The notes under the pieces: generated by a model
Told to the model about the DNA's origin: nothing
Database searches by the model: none
Seen by the model: only the letters and a program-made list of their open reading frames with translations
Translations under genes and position numbers: made by a program
From: Acidobacteriota bacterium
Lineage (GTDB): Bacteria; Acidobacteriota; Thermoanaerobaculia; Gp7-AA8
DNA: 64,000 nt
Assembly (NCBI GenBank): GCA_019244185.1
Contig: JAFATB010000012.1
Location: 118,996-182,995 of the forward strand
Direction: 5' to 3'
In this document: one piece after another, positions 1-12,770 of the stretch
How positions within the stretch are numbered: the first letter of the stretch is position 1
How the letters are laid out: each line of letters opens with the position of its first letter

Positions 1-569
1 AGCGCGGCCTCGCGCGCGGAGAGACTCGCGGCACTTTTATGGAAATAGTAGTGAGACGCGGCTTCGGCGCCGTAGACGCGCTCGCCCATCTCAACGACGT
101 TCAAATAGATCTCGAGGATCCTCTTTTTCGTCAGATGTTTTTCCAGCGCCTCGGCGAGGAAATACTCCCTGATCTTGCGCAGCGGATTGCGCGACGGCGA
201 GAGGTAGAGGTTCTTCGCGAGCTGCTGCGTGATCGTCGAGCCGCCGTGCGTGAGCTTGCGGTTCTTCCAGTTGCGCTCGAAGGCCTCGCGCATCGCGTCG
301 ACGTCGACGCCGCCGTGCTCGTAGAACGAGTCGTCTTCGGCGACGAGCACCGCGCGGCGCAGCGACGGCGAGATGCGGCCGTACGGCACCCACGTCCATT
401 CGATGCGATCGTCCTTGCCCGCGTCGCGCAGCTCGGCCTTGCGGCGTTCGATGAACGCGGTCGTCTTCGGCGGCTCCTTCGCCAGCGCGGCGACGTCGGG
501 AAACGTCAGCCATTCGTACGCGGCGTACGCGATGACGAGCAGCAGAAGCGTGACGAACAGGCGCTTCAA
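1..569 (-). CDS. mtgA: Monofunctional peptidoglycan transglycosylase (GT51), 3' end cut by window edge
   Basis: Polymerises lipid II into glycan strands at the outer face of the inner membrane. Only the first 189 residues are inside the window. A membrane anchor (about residues 5-18) is followed by the GT51 motifs EDDSFYEHGG, whose E78 is the expected catalytic glutamate, GGSTITQQLAKNLYL (109-123) and KKRILEIYLN. The start is TTG at 569: an in-frame TAG lies two codons upstream and the next in-frame ATG falls inside the catalytic domain. A TAGTCT hexamer 8 bases upstream on the same strand suggests a nearly leaderless transcript. It is divergent from the secreted protein at 590. Family assignment is firm. 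Confidence 0.93.
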   Translation of the reverse strand, partial: MKRLFVTLLLLVIAYAAYEWLTFPDVAALAKEPPKTTAFIERRKAELRDAGKDDRIEWTWVPYGRISPSLRRAVLVAEDDSFYEHGGVDVDAMREAFERNWKNRKLTHGGSTITQQLAKNLYLSPSRNPLRKIREYFLAEALEKHLTKKRILEIYLNVVEMGERVYGAEAASHYYFHKSAASLSAREAA

Positions 570-576
570 TCGGCGC

Positions 577-583
577 TAGACTA
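577..583. promoter_or_regulatory. Overlapping divergent -10 elements (mtgA / secreted protein)
   Basis: TAGACT (577-582) on the plus strand ends 7 bases before the ATG at 590, and TAGTCT (583-578) on the minus strand ends 8 bases before the mtgA TTG. No Shine-Dalgarno fits either gene. No convincing -35 was seen. Confidence 0.5.
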
Positions 584-589
584 ACACCC

Positions 590-1171
590 ATGAAACGCCT
601 GCCTGTCCTCGTTTGCGTGCTGCTCGCGGCGGCGTCCGCGTTCGCGTTCGACACGACGCGCGCCGTGAACGCCGGACCGCGCATCGGCATCCTCCGCCCG
701 CCGGTCGATCCCGATCCGCGCGTGCAGGCGGCGGTCGAACGCGCGCTCGCGTCCGAGCTGCGCGCGCGCGGCTACGACGCGATCGAGACGGGACAGTCGT
801 TCGACGACGTCTCGCGCGACGACCGCAACGATGTCGACTACTACGTCGAGCTCGTGGGCGACAGCAGCGCCGACGGCTTCGGCGGCATCGACGTCGGCAG
901 CCGCGCGGTCGACGTGTCGCTCGAGCTCGTGGTGTCGCGCGTGGCCGCGGAGCTGCGCGTGTACGACGCGCGCAATCTCGAGGTCGTGACCTCGCAGCGA
1001 CTGGCGAAGAAGAACACCGCGCTGATGCCGACGGGCGTCGGCGTCGGCGGACGTTCTCTCTTCGCCTACATCGCCCTCGGATTCGTGCAGCGCGCGCAAC
1101 TGCGCAACGTGACGACCGCCACCGCGCGCGAGGCCGCGACGCGCGTCGCCGCCGCGATCGGCGCGCCGTGA
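590..1171 (+). CDS. Secreted protein of unknown function
   Basis: 193 residues with a clear Sec signal peptide (MKRLPVLVCVLLAAASAFAF). The mature part opens with a beta strand, RIGILRPP, then an amphipathic helix, AVERALASELRARGYD. This layout is like that of the periplasmic TolB/FlgO-type N-terminal fold that builds a pathway- or stress-linked envelope protein, but I do not recognise a specific family. No lipobox cysteine is present. The stop codon overlaps the GTG start of cutA (GTGA), so the two genes are probably cotranscribed and translationally coupled. The function is unknown. Confidence 0.8.
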   Translation: MKRLPVLVCVLLAAASAFAFDTTRAVNAGPRIGILRPPVDPDPRVQAAVERALASELRARGYDAIETGQSFDDVSRDDRNDVDYYVELVGDSSADGFGGIDVGSRAVDVSLELVVSRVAAELRVYDARNLEVVTSQRLAKKNTALMPTGVGVGGRSLFAYIALGFVQRAQLRNVTTATAREAATRVAAAIGAP

Positions 1172-1494
1172 ACGACGAAGCGCACGCGCTGCTCGTTCTG
1201 ACGACGGTCGGCGCCGGTTTCGACTCCGCGGCGCTCGCACGCGCGCTCGTCGAGCAGCGTCTCGCCGCGTGCGTCAACATCATCGATCGCGTGCTGTCGG
1301 TCTATCGCTGGGAAGGACGCGTGGTCGACGACACCGAAGTGCTGCTCGTGATCAAGACCACCGACGCGCGCGTCGATGCGTTGCGCGAGGAGCTGTTTCA
1401 CCGCCATCCGTACGACGTGCCGGAGTTCGTCGTCGTCGAGCCGGCGTCACTCTCCGACGCGTACGGCGCGTGGCTGCGCGAGTCGGTTTCGTAG
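1168..1494 (+). CDS. cutA: CutA1 divalent-ion tolerance protein
   Basis: 108 residues, the usual CutA1 length. It shows the family core: an N-terminal beta strand (LLVLTTVGAG), the conserved RLAACVNIIDRVLSVYRWEG segment (residues about 31-50), LLVIKTT, and the C-terminal HPYDVPEFVVV motif. CutA1 forms a ferredoxin-like trimer linked to copper and other divalent-metal tolerance. Its biochemical role is not settled. The GTG start overlaps the upstream stop codon. The 3' end overlaps the convergent YfhO gene by 48 bp. Confidence 0.93.
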   Translation: MNDEAHALLVLTTVGAGFDSAALARALVEQRLAACVNIIDRVLSVYRWEGRVVDDTEVLLVIKTTDARVDALREELFHRHPYDVPEFVVVEPASLSDAYGAWLRESVS

Positions 1495-3810
1495 CGCGAG
1501 GAACGCGATCGCCGCGAGCAGCGTCGCGATCGACAGGTTCCTCCCGCGCGTGAACGCCTCGGGCCGAAAGAGCAGCCGTACGTCGTGCTGCCCGGCGGGC
1601 ACGAAGATGCCGAGGAAGGCATGGTTGGCGTACTGCATCTCGACGCGGTGGCCGTCGACGTACGCGCGCCAGCCGGGCCACGCGCTCTCGGAGACGACGA
1701 CCCAGCCGTCGCGCTCCATCGTCGCGTGGATGCGAAACGACGTGCCGTCGCGCTGCAACGTCAGCGTGCCGGGGCCGTTCGCGATCTCGTGCGGCGGATA
1801 GTTGCGCGCGGTGATCCATGCGACGTCCGCGAAGTCGCGATTCTCGAACATGCCGCGCAGCACGTCGGTGGCGCTGCGCTCGTAGCGCACGCGCCGCGGG
1901 ATGAACGCGCGCGGCAGCACGCGCGTGTTCTCGAAGAGGCGCGAGTCGCGGTCTTCGAACGCGATCCGCCAGCCGTCGGGCGGCGCGGTGTCGCGCCCGC
2001 CGAGGACGTAGCGGACGTTGAGAAACGAGAGGAACGGCTTCGAGAGGTCTTCGATCGTGTTGAACGAGATGGGCTGCGCGAAGCTCCACAGCGGAAAGGT
2101 CTCGGTGAGGCGGTGGAAGGTCATCGCCTCGTAGCCGCGCGCGTCTTCGAGTCCGTAGAGCGCGGCGGTGTCGGGGACCAGCGAGAAATAAAGTCCGGCG
2201 ATGCGGAAGGGCTGCGAGCGGTCTTGCGGGATGTGCCGCAGGATGGGGACGCGCGGATAAAACGCGTTCGCCGGCAGCGCCGGATACATGAGGCCGTCCG
2301 CGATCGTGCGCTGCAGCAGGACGAGCCCGAGGACGAGCGGAACGGCGATGCGCTTCGGCACGCGGAAGAAGAGGAGGAGCGCCGCGGCCGCGAGCGGAAT
2401 GAGCTCGACGTTGCGCAGAAAAACGATGAGCTCGCGCGGCACGCCGGCGCGGATCAGCGGCATGCGCACGACGTTTGCCGCGTACGCGAGCACGCCTCCG
2501 AGAAAGAGGACGACGAAGGCGGCGGCGAACGCGGGCGGCTTCGTCGACGGCCACGCATCCGCCGCGATCGCGGCGAGCATCGACAGCGCGAATGCCGCTG
2601 CAATCGCGAGCCGCTCGTTCACGGTGATGTCGAAGAGCGGCAGCGCGTGCAGGAGATCGGCGACCGGCCACGCGTTCAATGCCGCGAACGCGCAGACGAC
2701 GGCCAGTCCGAAGAAGAACGCGGTCTCGCGGCGCCGCGACGCGACGACCAGCGCGACGAGCGCGAAGGCGAGCACGATGCTGCCGGCGCGCACGTTCGTC
2801 GGATCCCACAGCGGCGTGAAGCTGTGGCGCTCCGGCTGTCCGCCGTAGAACGCGAACGCGGAGCTCGCGGCGCGTTTGCCGATCTGCTCCCACGTGGTCT
2901 CGAAGTGGCCGGTCGCGTAGAGATTGCGCCGCATGTCGTACTCGTTCGTCTGCGGCGCGGCGGCGAAGAACGGCAGGAGCGACACGGCGGTGAGGCCGAG
3001 CGCGACGGCGCCGCTCGCCGCCGCGAGCGCGACCGGCTGCCAGCGGCGCACCGCCGCGAGCTCGAAGAGGCCGTAGACCGCGCCGCACGCGACGATGTGC
3101 AGCACCGACTCCGGATGCCCGGCGAAGACGAGCAGCGTGAACGCGAGCGTGAGCAGGATCGCCGCGCGGAGGTTCGTCTCGCGCACGACGAGGCGCACGC
3201 CGAGCAGCACGAACGGCAGAAACGCCCACGCGTGTGCGAGCGGCCAGCCGATGAAGAACGCGAGCATCGCGGAGAACGCGTAGCCCGCGGCGGCGATCAG
3301 CGCGGGCACTTCGCCGAGCCCGATCGCGCGCGCGAAGGCGAAGGTGAAGAACGCCGCGAGGAAGAACGTCATCGCGGCGAAGAAGGTGAGCGCCTGCGCG
3401 TGCGGCAGCAGCATGCCGGCGAGCTGCACGAGATCGTACGGCGCGGCCTGCATGTTCGCGGCGAGGATGCTGCCGCAGAGCAGATACGGGTTCCACAGCG
3501 GCCACTCGCCGCGCGCGAACGACTGCCGCACGGCGCTCTGCCACGGGATGATCTGCGAGTAGAGATCGGAGAGCGTGCCGTTGTGCACCGGCTGGATGCC
3601 GTAGTCGGCCGCGTACTCCTTGAGCGGCTCGGACATGTACGGCAGATCGATCGGCGCGTAGACGCGCGCGGTGAGGAGCGCGCGTCCGGTGAAGCAGAGC
3701 GGGAGGAGCAGCAGCGCGAGCGCCGCCGCGCGGCTGATGCGCTGGACGAAGCGGTCCCACGCGAACAGCAGCGCGAGCGCGACGATCAGGTAGAGAACCG
3801 CGGCCGGCAA
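1447..3810 (-). CDS. YfhO-family multi-spanning membrane protein (paralogue 1)
   Basis: 787 residues with about a dozen predicted membrane helices, then a C-terminal beta-rich extracytoplasmic domain. The N-terminal pattern (helix, then FTGRALLTARVYAPIDLPY, then IIPWQSAVRQ and WPLWNPYLLCGS) is shared with the two neighbouring paralogues. YfhO proteins are GT-C-like membrane glycosyltransferases; the Bacillus member modifies lipoteichoic acid. The substrate here is unknown. The start is TTG at 3810, overlapping the end of the upstream paralogue by 25 bp: it aligns exactly with the N-termini of the other two copies, whereas the longer reading frame back to 4137 only reads through the shadow of the upstream gene. 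Confidence 0.85.
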   Translation of the reverse strand: MPAAVLYLIVALALLFAWDRFVQRISRAAALALLLLPLCFTGRALLTARVYAPIDLPYMSEPLKEYAADYGIQPVHNGTLSDLYSQIIPWQSAVRQSFARGEWPLWNPYLLCGSILAANMQAAPYDLVQLAGMLLPHAQALTFFAAMTFFLAAFFTFAFARAIGLGEVPALIAAAGYAFSAMLAFFIGWPLAHAWAFLPFVLLGVRLVVRETNLRAAILLTLAFTLLVFAGHPESVLHIVACGAVYGLFELAAVRRWQPVALAAASGAVALGLTAVSLLPFFAAAPQTNEYDMRRNLYATGHFETTWEQIGKRAASSAFAFYGGQPERHSFTPLWDPTNVRAGSIVLAFALVALVVASRRRETAFFFGLAVVCAFAALNAWPVADLLHALPLFDITVNERLAIAAAFALSMLAAIAADAWPSTKPPAFAAAFVVLFLGGVLAYAANVVRMPLIRAGVPRELIVFLRNVELIPLAAAALLLFFRVPKRIAVPLVLGLVLLQRTIADGLMYPALPANAFYPRVPILRHIPQDRSQPFRIAGLYFSLVPDTAALYGLEDARGYEAMTFHRLTETFPLWSFAQPISFNTIEDLSKPFLSFLNVRYVLGGRDTAPPDGWRIAFEDRDSRLFENTRVLPRAFIPRRVRYERSATDVLRGMFENRDFADVAWITARNYPPHEIANGPGTLTLQRDGTSFRIHATMERDGWVVVSESAWPGWRAYVDGHRVEMQYANHAFLGIFVPAGQHDVRLLFRPEAFTRGRNLSIATLLAAIAFLALRNRLAQPRAVRVGE

Positions 3811-6011
3811 GCGGCGAACATGATAGCGGCGAGGATCGCGAGCGTGGCCAGCGAGATGGCGCGCCCGCGCGTGAACGATTCGGGGAGATAGACGAGCCGC
3901 ACGCGATGGCGTCCCGAGGGAACGTAGACGCCGAGGAACGCGTGATTGGCGAAATGCGTCTGCACGCGGCGGCCGTCGACGTACGCGCGCCAGCCGCGCC
4001 ATGCGGTTTCGGAGACGACGATCCACGCGGCGGACTGGAGATCCGCGTCGATGGAGAACGCGCTGCCGTCGCGATGCAGCGCGAGTGCGCCGCTGCCGTT
4101 CGCGATCTCGTGCGGCGGATAGTCCGCTTCGATCCACGCGAGGTCCGCGAAGTCGGCGTTCTGCTGCATCGCGGGCACGACGGCGGCGGGATCGCGCTCG
4201 TAGCGGATGCGGCGCGGCAGGAACGCGCGCGGTAGCGCGTGCGGGTTGTCGAAGACGCGGTCGCCGTCGACGATCGTGCGGACGTTGAGAAACGAGAGAA
4301 ACGGCCGCGTGGGATCGTCGATGCGGTTGAACCAGGCTTGTTGATACTGCGACCAGAGCGGGTAGGTGTCGTAGAGGCGGCGGTTCGTCATGGCCTCGTA
4401 GCCGCGCACGTCTTCGATTCCGTAAACGGCGGCGGTGTTCGGCAGAAGCGCGGTGCCGGTGCCGGCGACGCGCGCGTCGCGCGGGATGCGGTCGATGAGC
4501 GGCGTGCGTGGGTAGAACGCCGCGCGCGGCTGCGCCGGATAGATGCCGCCGTCTTCGCTCGCGCGCTGCAACAGCAGCAACGCGACTGCGACGAGCGCGA
4601 CGCGGCGCGTGCGAAGAACGAGCAGCAGCGCGACGACGACGAGCGGCGCGAGCTCGGCGACCGCGGACTCGTTCAGCAGCGCGCGGGCGACGTGCGCGGC
4701 GAGCTGCGCGTCGCGTGTCAGCGCGTGCGCGACGCCGAGCGCGACCGCCGTCAGCAGCAGCACGAGCGCGATCGTGCGCGGGCGTTCACGGAACGCATCG
4801 ACGGCGATCGCGGCGAGCATCGCCAGCGCGAAGACGGCGGCGTACGCGAGGCGTTCGTTGAGCGCCATCGAGAAGAGCGGCAGCTTGTGCAGGAGATGCG
4901 CGACCGGTCGCGTGCCGAACGTCGCGGAAAGACACGCCAGCGCGAGCAGCGCGAAGAACCACGTCTCCGCTTTGCGCGGCGCGACGGCGAGCGCCGCGAG
5001 CGCGAGCCCGAGGATGAGGCTGCCCGCGCGCGCGGACAGCGGGTCGAAGCCTTGCGCCTCGCCGCGCCACGGCACGCCGTTCCAGTGCGGGAGAAACGTA
5101 CGCGCGATGCGCACGTCGCGGATCGCCGGCTTGAGCATCACCTCGTACGGCGTCGCGGCGTAGAGGTCGTGGCGGATCGCGTGCTCGAGCGTCTGCGGCA
5201 ACGCCTCCGCGAGCGGCAGCAGATACACGGCCGTCAGCAGCAGCGCCGCGATTCCCGCGCCGATCGCGAGCAACAGCGCGCGCGGTTTGCGCACGCACGC
5301 GAGCTCGAACGCGCCGTAGACGGCGCCGACCGCGACGACGTGCAGCAGCGACTCCGGATGTCCGGCGACGATGACCAGCGCCAGGGCGAGCGTCAGCAGC
5401 AACGCGTCGCGCACGCGTGACTCACGGATGCCCGCGTTGCGTACGAGCGCGCGCGTGGCGAAGAGCACGAACGGGAAGAGCGCCCACGTCCGCCCGAGCG
5501 GCCACGCGACGAAGAACGCGAGCATGCCGCAGAACGCGTAGCCCGCGGCAGCGACGAGCGAGGCGGCTTCGCCGCGGCCGAGGCTGCGCGCGAACGCGAA
5601 CGTCGACAGCGCGGCGAGGAAGAACGTGAGCGTCGCGCCGAACGTCAGCGCGAGCGTCAGCGGCAGCACGAAGCCGAGCCACTGGAACGGGTCGTACACC
5701 GCGGGCTGCGCGGCGGCGGCGAGGATGTCGCCGCAGAGGATGGACGGATTCCACAGCGGCCACTCGCCGCGCCGCAAGGCCGCGCGCACGGCGCTCTGCC
5801 ACGGGATGATCTGGCCATGGAGATCGGAGAGCGCGTGGTTGTACGAGAGATCCAGCGGCGCGTAGACGCGGTCCGTCAGCAGCGCGCGGCCGGTGAAGAC
5901 GAGCGGCAACAGCAGGAGCACGATCGCGGCGCCGCGCGAGAGACGCTGCACGAACCGGCTCCAGAGCCAGAGCAGCGCGGACGCGGTAAGCCCATAAACG
6001 AGAAACGTCAT
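3786..6011 (-). CDS. YfhO-family multi-spanning membrane protein (paralogue 2)
   Basis: 741 residues, starting MTFLVYGLTASALLWLW. It has the same order of conserved blocks as its neighbours: [50 protein letters not shown], a GHPES loop after about six helices, EDVRGYEAM in the extracytoplasmic region and WRGWRAYVDG near the C-terminus. The loops probably carry the acceptor or donor site, as in GT-C enzymes. Its stop overlaps the TTG start of paralogue 1, so the two are translationally coupled. It diverges from the sulfite-oxidase gene at 6045. The glycan target is unknown. Confidence 0.88.
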   Translation of the reverse strand: MTFLVYGLTASALLWLWSRFVQRLSRGAAIVLLLLPLVFTGRALLTDRVYAPLDLSYNHALSDLHGQIIPWQSAVRAALRRGEWPLWNPSILCGDILAAAAQPAVYDPFQWLGFVLPLTLALTFGATLTFFLAALSTFAFARSLGRGEAASLVAAAGYAFCGMLAFFVAWPLGRTWALFPFVLFATRALVRNAGIRESRVRDALLLTLALALVIVAGHPESLLHVVAVGAVYGAFELACVRKPRALLLAIGAGIAALLLTAVYLLPLAEALPQTLEHAIRHDLYAATPYEVMLKPAIRDVRIARTFLPHWNGVPWRGEAQGFDPLSARAGSLILGLALAALAVAPRKAETWFFALLALACLSATFGTRPVAHLLHKLPLFSMALNERLAYAAVFALAMLAAIAVDAFRERPRTIALVLLLTAVALGVAHALTRDAQLAAHVARALLNESAVAELAPLVVVALLLVLRTRRVALVAVALLLLQRASEDGGIYPAQPRAAFYPRTPLIDRIPRDARVAGTGTALLPNTAAVYGIEDVRGYEAMTNRRLYDTYPLWSQYQQAWFNRIDDPTRPFLSFLNVRTIVDGDRVFDNPHALPRAFLPRRIRYERDPAAVVPAMQQNADFADLAWIEADYPPHEIANGSGALALHRDGSAFSIDADLQSAAWIVVSETAWRGWRAYVDGRRVQTHFANHAFLGVYVPSGRHRVRLVYLPESFTRGRAISLATLAILAAIMFAACRPRFST

Positions 6012-6044
6012 CGCGGGGTGCCGCGTACACTACACAACAAGTCG

Positions 6045-7166
6045 ATGGACCGCCGCAGCTTCCTCCGCTTGTGCGCTCTCGCCGGCCTCGCGCCGTCCGC
6101 CGTGTTGGCCGCCTCGCACGCGCAGCCGCGCATGCTGCAGATGAACGGCTATCCGATCAACGCGGAGACGCCGCTCGAGCTCCTCACCGACTACCTCACG
6201 CCGGCGGAGCTCTTCTTCGTCCGCAGCCACTGGCTGCCGCGCATGCCCGATCCAAAGACGTGGAAGCTCACGGTCGACGGCGACGTGGCGAAGCCGCTGA
6301 CGCTCACGCTCGCCGATCTGAAGAAGCTGCCGCGCGCGGAAGCGACGTGCGTCCTGCAGTGCTCCGGCAACGGACGCGCGCTGCACAATCCGACGCTGCC
6401 GGGCGTGCAGTGGCGCTACGGCGCGGTCGGGAACGCGCGCTGGAGCGGCGTGCGCGTGCGGACCATTCTCGAAGCCGCGAACGTGAAGCCGTCCGCGAAA
6501 CACTTGCATCTCTTCAGCAGCGACGATCCTCCCGGCAAAGTGCCGCCGTTCCGCCGCAGCATCGAGCTCGAGAAAGCGCTCGCCGACGCGATCGTCGCGT
6601 TCGAGATGAACGGCGCGCCGCTCCCGCCGCAGCACGGCGCGCCGCTGCGCCTCGTCGTGCCCGGCTGGGCCGGCGATCACTGGATGAAGTGGCTCGTGCG
6701 GATCAGCGCGCAGCCGCAGCCGCAGACCGGCTTCTACATGGACACGGCGTATCGCTGGCCAAACAACGTCGGCGCGCCGGGCGTGGCGTTCAAGCCGGAG
6801 GAGATGCATCCGGTGACGGAGCTGTTCGTGAAGTCGAACATCACGACCGCGCCGGCATCCGCGCACGTGGGAACTCCCGTCGACATCCGCGGCTTCGCGT
6901 TCTCCGGCGTTCCCGACATCGCGAAGGTCGAGCTGAGCGATGACGACGGCGCGACGTGGCGCGCGGCGACGCTCGATCCGCGTCACGATCCGTACGCTTG
7001 GCGCTTGTGGTCGTATCGTTGGACGCCGAAGCGCACCGGTTCCGCGATGCTCTTCGTGCGCGCGACCGACATCAAAGGCAACAGCCAGCCGCGCGAGGCG
7101 ATCTGGAATCAGAGCGGCTACCTCTACAACGCCTGGCATTCCGCGACCATCGAGGTGAAGGCATGA
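6045..7166 (+). CDS. Sulfite-oxidase-family molybdoenzyme, Tat-exported
   Basis: 373 residues. The N-terminus DRRSFLRL followed by a hydrophobic stretch is a twin-arginine signal, so the folded cofactor-loaded enzyme is exported to the periplasm. The Mo-pterin domain contains LQCSGNGR, whose C106 matches the molybdenum-ligating cysteine of the family (LQCAGNRR in sulfite oxidases), plus GWAGDHWMKWL. The last 110 residues are the Mo-cofactor dimerisation domain. Together with the cytochrome c that overlaps it downstream, the layout is that of a SorAB sulfite:cytochrome c oxidoreductase. The actual substrate is inferred. A TACACT hexamer at 6026-6031 is a likely -10. Confidence 0.9.
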   Translation: MDRRSFLRLCALAGLAPSAVLAASHAQPRMLQMNGYPINAETPLELLTDYLTPAELFFVRSHWLPRMPDPKTWKLTVDGDVAKPLTLTLADLKKLPRAEATCVLQCSGNGRALHNPTLPGVQWRYGAVGNARWSGVRVRTILEAANVKPSAKHLHLFSSDDPPGKVPPFRRSIELEKALADAIVAFEMNGAPLPPQHGAPLRLVVPGWAGDHWMKWLVRISAQPQPQTGFYMDTAYRWPNNVGAPGVAFKPEEMHPVTELFVKSNITTAPASAHVGTPVDIRGFAFSGVPDIAKVELSDDDGATWRAATLDPRHDPYAWRLWSYRWTPKRTGSAMLFVRATDIKGNSQPREAIWNQSGYLYNAWHSATIEVKA

Positions 7167-7462
7167 CGTTCCTCGCGTTCCTCCTCGCCGCCCTCCCCAC
7201 CCTCGGCACGCAGTTCAAGCAGCTCCCCGCCGGCAAAGGCAAGGCGCAGGTCGAGGCCGCGTGCTACGCCTGCCATTCGGCGGACCTCCTCGCGCAGCAG
7301 CGGCTCACGGCGAAGCAGTGGACGGCCACCGTCGAGAAGATGATGAAGTGGGGCGCTGCCGTGCAGCCTGCCGACAAGCAAGTCGTCATCGACTACCTCG
7401 CGAAGCACTTCGGTCCGGCGAACAAGTTCACACCGACGGCGACGAAGCCCGTCGGAAAGTGA
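7163..7462 (+). CDS. Small c-type cytochrome, electron acceptor of the molybdoenzyme
   Basis: 99 residues with a signal peptide (MTFLAFLLAALPTLG) and one haem c motif, CYACH (residues 34-38); methionines of the following helix (VEKMMKWG) could supply the distal ligand. Its ATG overlaps the TGA of the molybdoenzyme gene (ATGA), as for SorB next to SorA, so it most likely takes electrons from that enzyme in the periplasm. The 3' end overlaps the convergent YfhO paralogue 3 by 35 bp. Confidence 0.88.
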   Translation: MTFLAFLLAALPTLGTQFKQLPAGKGKAQVEAACYACHSADLLAQQRLTAKQWTATVEKMMKWGAAVQPADKQVVIDYLAKHFGPANKFTPTATKPVGK

Positions 7463-9803
7463 ACAGTGTCAACAAGAGGGCGAGCATCGCGATGGTGATG
7501 CCGCTGATCCACGCGCCGATGACGAACGCGCGCGGCCAGTAGGCGAGCCGCACGCTGTGCGTGCCGGCGGGAACGTAGACGCCGAGGAAAGTGTGGTTCG
7601 CGTAGCGGAGCTGCGCGCGGCGGCCGTCGATCGTGGCGCGCCAGCCGCTCCACGCCGTCTCGGAGACGACGATCCAGCCGGCGCGCTGCATCACGGCTTG
7701 GATCCGCAGCTCGCCCGCGTGCGGCACGCGCGTCGTGACGCGTCCCGGGCCGTTGGGACGTTCTTCGGGGACGCCGCCGATGCGCTCGATCCAGCTGAGC
7801 GCGCCGAAGTCGCGCGCGTGTTTCATCTGCGCCAGCGCGGCGCCCGGCGTGTTCACGAGGCGCACGCGCTGCGGCACGAACGCGCGGCCGAGGACGCGCG
7901 TGTTCTCGAACAGCTGCGCGATCGGCGGGCCGGGGACGCGGCGCCAGCCGATCGGCGGCGTGACGTCGACGGACGCGACGGCGAAGCGCACGTTCATCGC
8001 GGAGAGGAACGGGTTCGTCAGGTCGTCGACGCGATTCCACCAGATGCCCTGCGGCGTCGACCAGAGCGGAATCGTCTCCTTCATGCGCCGCAGCGTCATC
8101 GCCTCGTAGCCGCGCACGTCCTCGAGGTCGTACATCGTGGCGAGGTTCGGCACGAGCGTCATCGAGAGGCCCGTGACGCGATACGGCTCGGCGCTTGGCG
8201 GGAAGAGCTTGAAGAAGCCGACGCGCGGGTAGAAGAGATCGGGATGCACGGACGGATAGGTGCCGCCGTCCTCGATCGTGCGTTGCGCGACGAGCGTGGC
8301 CAGCAGCAGCGCGCAGGCGAGCTGGCGCGAGCGCGCGGAGAAGCTGATCATCGCCACGAGCAGCGGCGCGCCGATGAAGACGATCGTCTGCTGCACGAGG
8401 AAGCGTTCCGACAGTCCCATCGCGCGCATGCGCGGCCACGCATTCGCGCAGAGTGCGCCGAGAATCGCGGCGGTGACGAGCGCGGTGACCGCAAGCGCGC
8501 GGCGGTCGAACGCCTCGACGCCGAGCGCGGCGAGAATCGCGGTGCCGAGAATCGCCGCGGCAATCAGCCGATCATTGAGCGCGATGTCGAACAGCGGCAG
8601 CTTCGCGAGCAGATCGGGGAACGGCGGGAACTGGACGCCGAACGCGAGTCCGCCCACGACCAGCGCGAGCGCGACCCACTTCACCCGCGCCCGCGAACGC
8701 CACGCGCCGAACGCCGCGAGTGCGACCGCGGCGCTGCCGCAGTAGCCGCTGCGCGGTTGCGGCGCGAACGGCATGTTCTGCTCCGGCCACTCCGAGCTGT
8801 GCGGCTGGCCGTGGATGAACGGGATCGCCTGCGCTTCGAGCTGCTTCACGGCGAGCGGCAGTGGCGCGGACTTGTGCAGCTTCGCGTAGTACGCCGCGCG
8901 CATCGAATGCTCGTAGGTCTGCGGCAGCGCGTCTACGATCGGTAGAAAGTAGACCGCGCAAATCAGCAGCGACACGACGCCCGCCGCGCCGCCGAGAAGC
9001 GCCGCGCGGACGAAGCCTTTGCCGCGCACGGCCCACAGCTCGCCCGCCGCCCAGAGCAAGCCGATGGCGACGATGTGCAGCGCGCTCTCCGGATGTCCGT
9101 TGAGCAGCATCATCAGGAACGCGACGGTGAGGATCGCCGCGCCCCTCAACGAGCGACTGCGCGCCGCGCTGTCGCGCACGATGCGCCGCACGCCGAGGAG
9201 CACGAGCGGCATCCAGTAGAGGGTCGAGGTGATGACCCACTCCAGCCAGAAAACGAGGAACGTTCCGAACGTCCACGTCGCCGCGCCGATGAGCGACGCG
9301 CGCTCGCTACAGCCGAGCTCGCGCAGAAAGAGGAACATCAGCAGCGCGCCGATGAAGAACGTCATCGCCGCGAGATACGTGAGGCTGTTCGCCATCGGCA
9401 GGAGCAGGCTGAGCAGAAACAGCGGCTCGTACGGCGTCGGCTGCGCGGCGGCGGCGAGGATGTCGCCGGAGTAGAGCGACGGATTCCAGAGCGCGAGCTC
9501 GCCGTGCGCGTACGCGCGCCGCACGGCGTACTTCCACGGAATGTTGAGGCAGTAGACGTCGGAGAGCAGTCCGTTGCGCGGACCGTTGCCGCCGAGGGCG
9601 TCGCGATACCACGACAGCGGCTCGGCATCTAAAGCGAGGTCGACCGGTGCGTAGACGCGTCCGGTCAGCAACGCTTTTCCCGTGAACGCGAGCGGCAACA
9701 GCACCAGCACGATCGCCGCCCAGCGGGAGACGCGCGTGACGTAACGATCGGCCAGCCCTAGGCATACGAGCGCGGTGGCGAAGTAGAGGAGCGCCGTCGT
9801 CAT
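7428..9803 (-). CDS. YfhO-family multi-spanning membrane protein (paralogue 3)
   Basis: 791 residues, starting [20 protein letters not shown]. It shares [51 protein letters not shown], a NGHPESALH loop, EDVRGYEAM and [19 protein letters not shown] with paralogues 1 and 2, so the three arose by duplication. It is separated from them by the sulfite-oxidase pair on the other strand. YfhO proteins are predicted GT-C-type glycosyltransferases of the cytoplasmic membrane; the substrate here is not known. Confidence 0.88.
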   Translation of the reverse strand: MTTALLYFATALVCLGLADRYVTRVSRWAAIVLVLLPLAFTGKALLTGRVYAPVDLALDAEPLSWYRDALGGNGPRNGLLSDVYCLNIPWKYAVRRAYAHGELALWNPSLYSGDILAAAAQPTPYEPLFLLSLLLPMANSLTYLAAMTFFIGALLMFLFLRELGCSERASLIGAATWTFGTFLVFWLEWVITSTLYWMPLVLLGVRRIVRDSAARSRSLRGAAILTVAFLMMLLNGHPESALHIVAIGLLWAAGELWAVRGKGFVRAALLGGAAGVVSLLICAVYFLPIVDALPQTYEHSMRAAYYAKLHKSAPLPLAVKQLEAQAIPFIHGQPHSSEWPEQNMPFAPQPRSGYCGSAAVALAAFGAWRSRARVKWVALALVVGGLAFGVQFPPFPDLLAKLPLFDIALNDRLIAAAILGTAILAALGVEAFDRRALAVTALVTAAILGALCANAWPRMRAMGLSERFLVQQTIVFIGAPLLVAMISFSARSRQLACALLLATLVAQRTIEDGGTYPSVHPDLFYPRVGFFKLFPPSAEPYRVTGLSMTLVPNLATMYDLEDVRGYEAMTLRRMKETIPLWSTPQGIWWNRVDDLTNPFLSAMNVRFAVASVDVTPPIGWRRVPGPPIAQLFENTRVLGRAFVPQRVRLVNTPGAALAQMKHARDFGALSWIERIGGVPEERPNGPGRVTTRVPHAGELRIQAVMQRAGWIVVSETAWSGWRATIDGRRAQLRYANHTFLGVYVPAGTHSVRLAYWPRAFVIGAWISGITIAMLALLLTLFTFRRASSPSV

Positions 9804-9846
9804 TCCACAGCCCGTAGAGTGGGAACAGCCTCGTGCCCGGCGGAGT

Positions 9847-9852
9847 TAGATT
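9847..9852 (+). promoter_or_regulatory. -10 element of uvrA (TAGATT)
   Basis: TAGATT ends 11 bases before the uvrA ATG, so the leader would be about 5 bases. No Shine-Dalgarno sequence precedes the ATG. Confidence 0.4.
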
Positions 9853-9863
9853 GATTCCTCACC

Positions 9864-12701
<2,838 letters not shown>

Positions 12702-12770
12702 GGGCGATGCGAATGCGCGGCGCGCAGGCCGTGCAGTTTGACCGTGCCCTCGAGCAGCCGCGCAACATAA

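Noticed and set aside
1585..3891. Long plus-strand open frame over the first YfhO gene
   Set aside because: Its Arg/Glu/Asp-rich product is the antisense of the YfhO codons, a common artefact in GC-rich DNA. The YfhO frame has membrane helices and paralogues.
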